From positions 1 through 38,996 of the forward strand of contig CALYBD010000024.1 of assembly GCA_944393745.1 (NCBI GenBank): a DNA stretch of 38,996 nucleotides. The letters run 5' to 3'. Position 1 is the first letter of the stretch, and every line of letters begins with the position of its first letter. The notes below the pieces were generated by a model. That model was not told where the DNA came from. It saw only the letters and a program-made list of their open reading frames with translations, and ran no database searches. The stretch comes from an uncultured Alphaproteobacteria bacterium (GTDB taxonomy: Bacteria > Pseudomonadota > Alphaproteobacteria > CAAGCB01 > CAG-977). A program made the translations under genes and the position numbers. Shown here piece by piece: positions 35,813 to 38,996 of the stretch.

Positions 35813-36976
35813 GTGGCGGCAGATGTAGCAATTGAAAATACTGTTTATAAGATCGGCGGTTTTAAGGTCGACCGGGAAATCGTTCGCTATATCCGGGAAG
35901 CCAGTGAAATCAGCGGTGTCAGCTTTGATTACATGATGGCTAAGGCCGGCCATGAAAGCCGGTTTGAGGTTAACGCCGCCGCCGAACGTTCCAGCGCGGA
36001 AGGGTTGTATCAATTTACGGCCGATACTTGGTTACAACAGATGAAACTGCACGGGGCAAAATACGGATATGCCCGTTTGGCTTCGCAGATTTATCGTGAC
36101 GGCCGGGGGCGTTATCGCGTTAAAAATCCGCAGGATCGGGAAGAAATTTTATCACTGCGTCGTTCGCCGCGGATATCGGCTTTGCTGGCAGCCGAATTTG
36201 CCAAAAGCAACCAAAAAATTTTAAGCGATCAGATCGGCGGAAAAATCAGTCCGGTGGATTTGTATCTGGCGCATTTTATGGGGCCTTCCGGGGCGGTTAT
36301 GTTGTTGCGCGCGGATAAATTTACGCCGTATAAGTATGCGGCCGATTTGTTTCCAGAGGCTGCTTTGGCCAATCCGCCCATCTTTTATACCGAAAAGAAA
36401 AAGATGCGCACGGTCCGTCAGGTTCGTCAGCGGATTGAAGAGATTTTTCAGGATAATATTGACCGTTTTGCCGTTTTGCCGAAATCTTTAAAGGTCTGGC
36501 TGGATAAGCAGCCGGCAGAGCGTAAAAACAAAAAATCTTCCGTGGTTGTCGAAGCGCCCATTTTAAAAATGGAAGCCGGATTGACCGGGGCATCGGGCAA
36601 AACGTCTGCTCCGATGCCTAAGGTTGTCGAAGGGTTTGAATTGGCTAAGATTCTGCCCGGCGAAGGCATTAATCTGGACGATGAACAGGCTTTGGCCGCC
36701 TTAAAGCAGAATACATTTAAGCTGGAGGCTGTTTCCGGTACAAACGATATGGTTTCCGCTGACTTTTTGCCCTCTGTTCATGCCAGTTATCAGCTGAAAG
36801 GGATCACGTCGTTGGAAACAGAAATCGATCCCGAAAAAAAACCGGTTTATACGGCCGATCAGGTTACTTTTTTTGAAACGGACGATTATGTTGTTCGTTC
36901 GGCGTTGCCTGTTTTAATGACGGCCAGTACTTTTCCCGCGGAACCTTTTGATCAACAAAGCCGAGAAACCAGATGA
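35813..36976 (+). CDS. SLT-type transglycosylase domain protein without signal peptide
   Basis: The 387-residue protein has a lysozyme-like SLT domain near the N-terminus. The catalytic Glu is residue 48 in MMAKAGHESRFEV, followed by the family motif EGLYQFTADTWLQ and, further on, LYLAHFMGPSGAVMLLRA. The C-terminal half has no recognised domain. The start is GTG 35813 after AAAGGAT; an in-frame TAA at 35798-35800 rules out a longer N-terminus, and no signal peptide or membrane segment is visible. Export would need a special route, or the protein may act only after lysis or through a secretion machine. The next gene overlaps it by four bases. A TATACT box at 35781-35786 may be its -10. Confidence 0.85.
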   Translation: MAADVAIENTVYKIGGFKVDREIVRYIREASEISGVSFDYMMAKAGHESRFEVNAAAERSSAEGLYQFTADTWLQQMKLHGAKYGYARLASQIYRDGRGRYRVKNPQDREEILSLRRSPRISALLAAEFAKSNQKILSDQIGGKISPVDLYLAHFMGPSGAVMLLRADKFTPYKYAADLFPEAALANPPIFYTEKKKMRTVRQVRQRIEEIFQDNIDRFAVLPKSLKVWLDKQPAERKNKKSSVVVEAPILKMEAGLTGASGKTSAPMPKVVEGFELAKILPGEGINLDDEQALAALKQNTFKLEAVSGTNDMVSADFLPSVHASYQLKGITSLETEIDPEKKPVYTADQVTFFETDDYVVRSALPVLMTASTFPAEPFDQQSRETR

Positions 36977-37725
36977 ATACGCCGAAAGCAGAAAGAATAG
37001 CCAAGGTCGTTGCCCGCGCCGGTGTTTGTTCGCGTCGCGAGGCCGAACGTTACATAGAACAGGGGCGGATTGCCGTTAACGGTCAGGTGTTGGAATCGCC
37101 GGCCGTTGTCGTAACGCCGGCAGATGTGATTACCGTGGATCAAAAGCCTTTGCCGGCAAGGGAAAAAACGCGTGTCTGGCGGTATTATAAACCGGTCGGA
37201 CTGCTTACATCGCACAAAGATCCGGAAGGCCGGCCGACGGTCTTTGATTCTTTGCCGCAATCAATGCCGCGTGTTATTTCCGTCGGACGACTGGATCTGA
37301 ATTCCGAAGGTTTGCTGCTGTTAACCAATGACGGGGAATTAGCACGTCGGTTGGAATTACCTTCTACGGGCTGGATTCGACGTTATCGGGTGCGCATTCA
37401 CGGCGAAATGACGACGGAAATTATGGAAAAATTAGCGGCGGGCGTCAGTATTGACGGCGTGCGTTATGCCGGCGTTCAGGTTGTGATTGATAAAAAACAG
37501 GGATCAAACACATGGCTGACGGTTGCTTTGAAAGAAGGCAAAAATCGTGAAATTCGACGGTTGATGGAATTTTTCGGTTTTCAGGTAACCCGGTTAATTC
37601 GTATTTCTTACGGACCGTTTCAGCTGGGAAATCTGGCCAAAGGTGCCATTGATGAGATTTCAGCCAAAACTTTGCAAGAACAGATCGGCATCGGTAATGA
37701 AAAACCGGCGCGCCGGAAAAGATAA
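36973..37725 (+). CDS. RluB/RsuA-family 23S/16S rRNA pseudouridine synthase
   Basis: The 250-residue enzyme isomerises a uridine in rRNA. The N-terminal S4 RNA-binding domain (about 6-55) contains AGVCSRREAERYIEQGRIAV, and the catalytic domain holds Asp108 in SVGRLDLNSEGLLLLTND. Later family motifs are GKNREIRRLMEFFG and VTRLIRISYGPFQLGNL. It is close to RluB, which modifies U2605 of 23S rRNA, but RluE or RsuA cannot be excluded by eye. It starts inside the last codons of the SLT gene (ATGA overlap). rsmD follows after a terminator. Confidence 0.93.
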   Translation: MNTPKAERIAKVVARAGVCSRREAERYIEQGRIAVNGQVLESPAVVVTPADVITVDQKPLPAREKTRVWRYYKPVGLLTSHKDPEGRPTVFDSLPQSMPRVISVGRLDLNSEGLLLLTNDGELARRLELPSTGWIRRYRVRIHGEMTTEIMEKLAAGVSIDGVRYAGVQVVIDKKQGSNTWLTVALKEGKNREIRRLMEFFGFQVTRLIRISYGPFQLGNLAKGAIDEISAKTLQEQIGIGNEKPARRKR

Positions 37726-37730
37726 AAGAA

Positions 37731-37766
37731 GGGGGAGATTTTAAAACCTCCCCCGAAGTTTTTTGG
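37731..37766 (+). terminator. Intrinsic terminator after the pseudouridine synthase gene
   Basis: GGGGGAG (37731-37737) pairs with CTCCCCC (37748-37754) across a 10-base AT loop, followed by GAAG and six T residues. Confidence 0.75.
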
Positions 37767-37942
37767 GAAAACGAAATGAAAAATTATTTTTCGGAACCTT
37801 TGAGTCGGGAACATCGCCAAATATCGATTTCCCCGCGGTTTTTTATGCTTAATACCTCAGGCAACCCTGTTATATGAATAAGATTCATAATCAAAAAAAG
37901 ATGCCGGTTTAAGCATGAAAACCTGTGTTCTTCAGGAATATC

Positions 37943-37979
37943 TTTGACAAAAATAACGGATTTTGTCTTTTTTGTCAAA
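37943..37979. repeat. 11-bp perfect inverted repeat upstream of rsmD
   Basis: TTTGACAAAAA (37943-37953) is mirrored by TTTTTGTCAAA (37969-37979) across 15 bases. A second right arm, TTTTGTC (37961-37967), can pair with GACAAAA of the same left arm. The left arm also holds a TTGACA -35-like box. It ends 19 bases before the rsmD start. Confidence 0.7.
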
Positions 37980-37998
37980 CAAAAAAAGAGGTCAGGAA

Positions 37999-38556
37999 AT
38001 GCGTATTATTGCAGGAAAATACCGTGGCAGGAAACTGACGGCACCCGAAGGAACGGTGACACGTCCGACGTCGGACAGGGCGCGGGAAGCTGTTTTTAAC
38101 GTGTTGGATTCTCGGTTGCGTAAAAACGGCACGGCGTGGTCGGATCTGGCGGTTTTGGATATGTTTGCGGGGACGGGCGCTTTGGGGGCGGAGGCTTTGT
38201 CCCGTGGAGCAAAGGCTTTGTTCGCGGCAGAAAAAGATCCGGCTGCCGTGCGTTGTTTTTATCAAAATATCGATCCGTTTATCAAGGACGGCGTACCGGT
38301 GTTTTTGTTTCCCGATGCGTTGGATCCTCCGCCGGCGCGTGCCGTAGCCGGAATAGTGTTTATGGATCCGCCGTATAACAAAGGGTTGGTGGCACCGTCA
38401 TTAAAACAGTTGCTGCAAAAAGGCTGGATAGATCAAAATACCCTGTGTGTTATTGAAAAAGAACGTCACGAACAAAATATTTTACCGCCGGGTTTTGAAT
38501 TATTTGACAGCCGTGTTTATGGCAAAGCGGAAATTTTATTTTCCGGCCTGATCTGA
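37999..38556 (+). CDS. rsmD: 16S rRNA (guanine966-N2)-methyltransferase
   Basis: The 185-residue enzyme methylates G966 of 16S rRNA using S-adenosylmethionine. The N-terminus MRIIAGKYRGRKLTAPEG and the RPTSDRAREAVFN block are diagnostic for RsmD. The SAM-binding motif is VLDMFAGTGALGAEALSRG (Asp54), and the catalytic motif is DPPY at residues 123-126. I chose ATG 37999, preceded by GAGGTCAGGAA; the open frame to 37963 crosses the inverted repeat. Together with tadA and the pseudouridine synthase, it makes an RNA-modification neighbourhood. Confidence 0.96.
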   Translation: MRIIAGKYRGRKLTAPEGTVTRPTSDRAREAVFNVLDSRLRKNGTAWSDLAVLDMFAGTGALGAEALSRGAKALFAAEKDPAAVRCFYQNIDPFIKDGVPVFLFPDALDPPPARAVAGIVFMDPPYNKGLVAPSLKQLLQKGWIDQNTLCVIEKERHEQNILPPGFELFDSRVYGKAEILFSGLI

Positions 38557-38640
38557 AATCTTTTTTTTATTTACCGTACGAAGAATCATTGAAAAATATC
38601 AACATATATTAAGAAAATTCTTTTGCTCTTTTTCTGTCCC

Positions 38641-38741
38641 ATGCGGGCGGGTGTCGGCTGAATACGGCTATGTGCCCAATAGGTCGAGCCGTAAATCTCT
38701 ATACGGTTTGTAACATCCGCCCACCTTTTCAGGTGGGTTTT
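38641..38741 (+). ncRNA. Candidate structured RNA of unknown family with terminator
   Basis: A 10-bp closing stem pairs 38645-38654 (GGGCGGGTGT) with 38713-38722 (ACATCCGCCC), with one G-T pair. Inside, TACGGCT (38663-38669) and AGCCGTA (38687-38693) form a perfect 7-bp hairpin with a 17-base loop containing GCCCAATAGG. The terminator hairpin CCCACCT/AGGTGGG (38720-38737) shares three bases with the closing stem, so the two compete. I recognise no known RNA family (not SRP, 6S, RNase P, tmRNA or a common riboswitch). The strand is inferred from the terminator T-run. Confidence 0.5.
38720..38741 (+). terminator. Intrinsic terminator of the candidate RNA
   Basis: A 7-bp stem (38720-38726 with 38731-38737) and a four-base loop are followed by TTTTGTTT. 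Confidence 0.8.
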
Positions 38742-38996
38742 GTTTAACCGACAAAATAAAGGCTTGTTCCATAAAGCTCAGCTTGTGCTGGTGTTTATAG
38801 TTTGTTTCTGTTATAATTTTTTTAAGTCGTTTCAATCAACGGCCCAGGGCATACAAACCCTTTTGAAGGCAGTCGCAAAGCATATGGCGACTTTAAATAA
38901 TCATGCCGATCTCTGCTTAGCAGGCGGATCAACCCAGTTAAAAAGTATCATTTTTAAGATCGTCTTTTAATCGAGCATTTAAACGTATAATGAATT

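Larger units (their letters stand above)
38557..38996. other. 440-base region without a supported gene
   Basis: No convincing coding frame is present. The first 85 bases are AT-rich. Bases 38641-38741 hold a candidate structured RNA ending in a terminator. Further on are a TATAAT box at 38812-38817, a 6-bp hairpin (AGTCGC 38871-38876 with GCGACT 38887-38892), a small hairpin CTGC-TTA-GCAG (38913-38923), and a perfect TATAAT at 38986-38991 near the right edge. The last could be the -10 of a gene beyond the window. Confidence 0.6.

Noticed and set aside
37784-37978. Minus-strand open frame of 64 codons in the gap before rsmD
   Set aside because: It begins with TTG, has no ribosome site, no recognisable protein features, and runs through the inverted repeat.
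38641-38741. Assignment of the candidate RNA to SRP, 6S, tmRNA, tRNA or hammerhead/twister families
   Set aside because: The conserved cores are absent: no GGAAG/GCAGC SRP loop, no T-arm, no CUGAUGA or twister core. Left as unknown.
38740-38970. Open frame of 76 codons at the right end
   Set aside because: No ribosome site, starts at the terminator T-run, and its composition follows the hairpins rather than codon use of neighbouring genes.

Overview
The window looks like a chromosomal segment of an alphaproteobacterium with moderate GC content, probably from a lineage outside the well-studied Rhizobiales/Caulobacter group. The evidence is a ChpT-type histidine phosphotransferase, the glnB-glnA pair with glnE nearby, a ScsC/Com1-like periplasmic DsbA, and the tadA / rluB / rsmD neighbourhood. 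The tRNA-His gene still encodes G-1 opposite C73, the ancestral bacterial state that several alphaproteobacterial groups have lost. I see no insertion sequence, phage gene, CRISPR array or rRNA.

Layout. 1-750: the 3' end of a protein made of 50-residue repeats, then a STAS-domain protein. 927-1004: tRNA-His. 1132-5727: PII (glnB), glutamine synthetase (glnA), a BepA-like periplasmic metalloprotease, a DsbA-family oxidoreductase and a small P-loop kinase. 5690-9013 (minus): a giant YhdP/AsmA-like protein, divergent from glnE (9079-11976), which adenylylates the GlnA encoded 6 kb upstream. 11959-17884 (minus): a nucleoside salvage operon, cdd-PNP-deoC-deoA-deoB, followed after a strong terminator by a second DeoA-like gene whose phosphate-site residues are lost. 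upp (18077) is divergent from it, so the block handles uridine, deoxyuridine, thymidine, purine nucleosides and uracil. 18764-23649: a second giant AsmA protein and an LpoB-like lipoprotein, both envelope functions. 23650-24516 (minus): a prepilin-like gene and a small unknown gene.

24652-27904 holds the most unusual locus: a ChpT-like phosphotransferase followed by a CheA-like protein. The CheA-like protein has no histidine in its first 179 residues, so the canonical phosphoacceptor is missing. It carries a long coiled coil where the CheY/CheB-binding region normally lies, keeps recognisable CheA P3/P4 sequence, and ends in two CheW-like modules. 27895-30322 (minus): a DUF4105 (Lnb-like) membrane/periplasmic protein and a DUF3015 protein. 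30422-32042: a DUF2157 / GDYXXLXY membrane pair. 32062-35707 (minus): a translationally coupled run of tadA, xseA, an M23 peptidase and a secreted unknown. 35813-38556: a leaderless SLT-domain protein, an RluB-type pseudouridine synthase and RsmD.

The last 440 bases have no gene I can support. They hold a well-folded candidate RNA (10-bp closing stem, 7-bp internal hairpin, intrinsic terminator) and further hairpins. Four of the five convergent gene junctions in the window overlap or abut directly; only the fifth has a terminator between the genes. I ran no searches. Family names rest on recognised motifs, and promoter calls are by eye.
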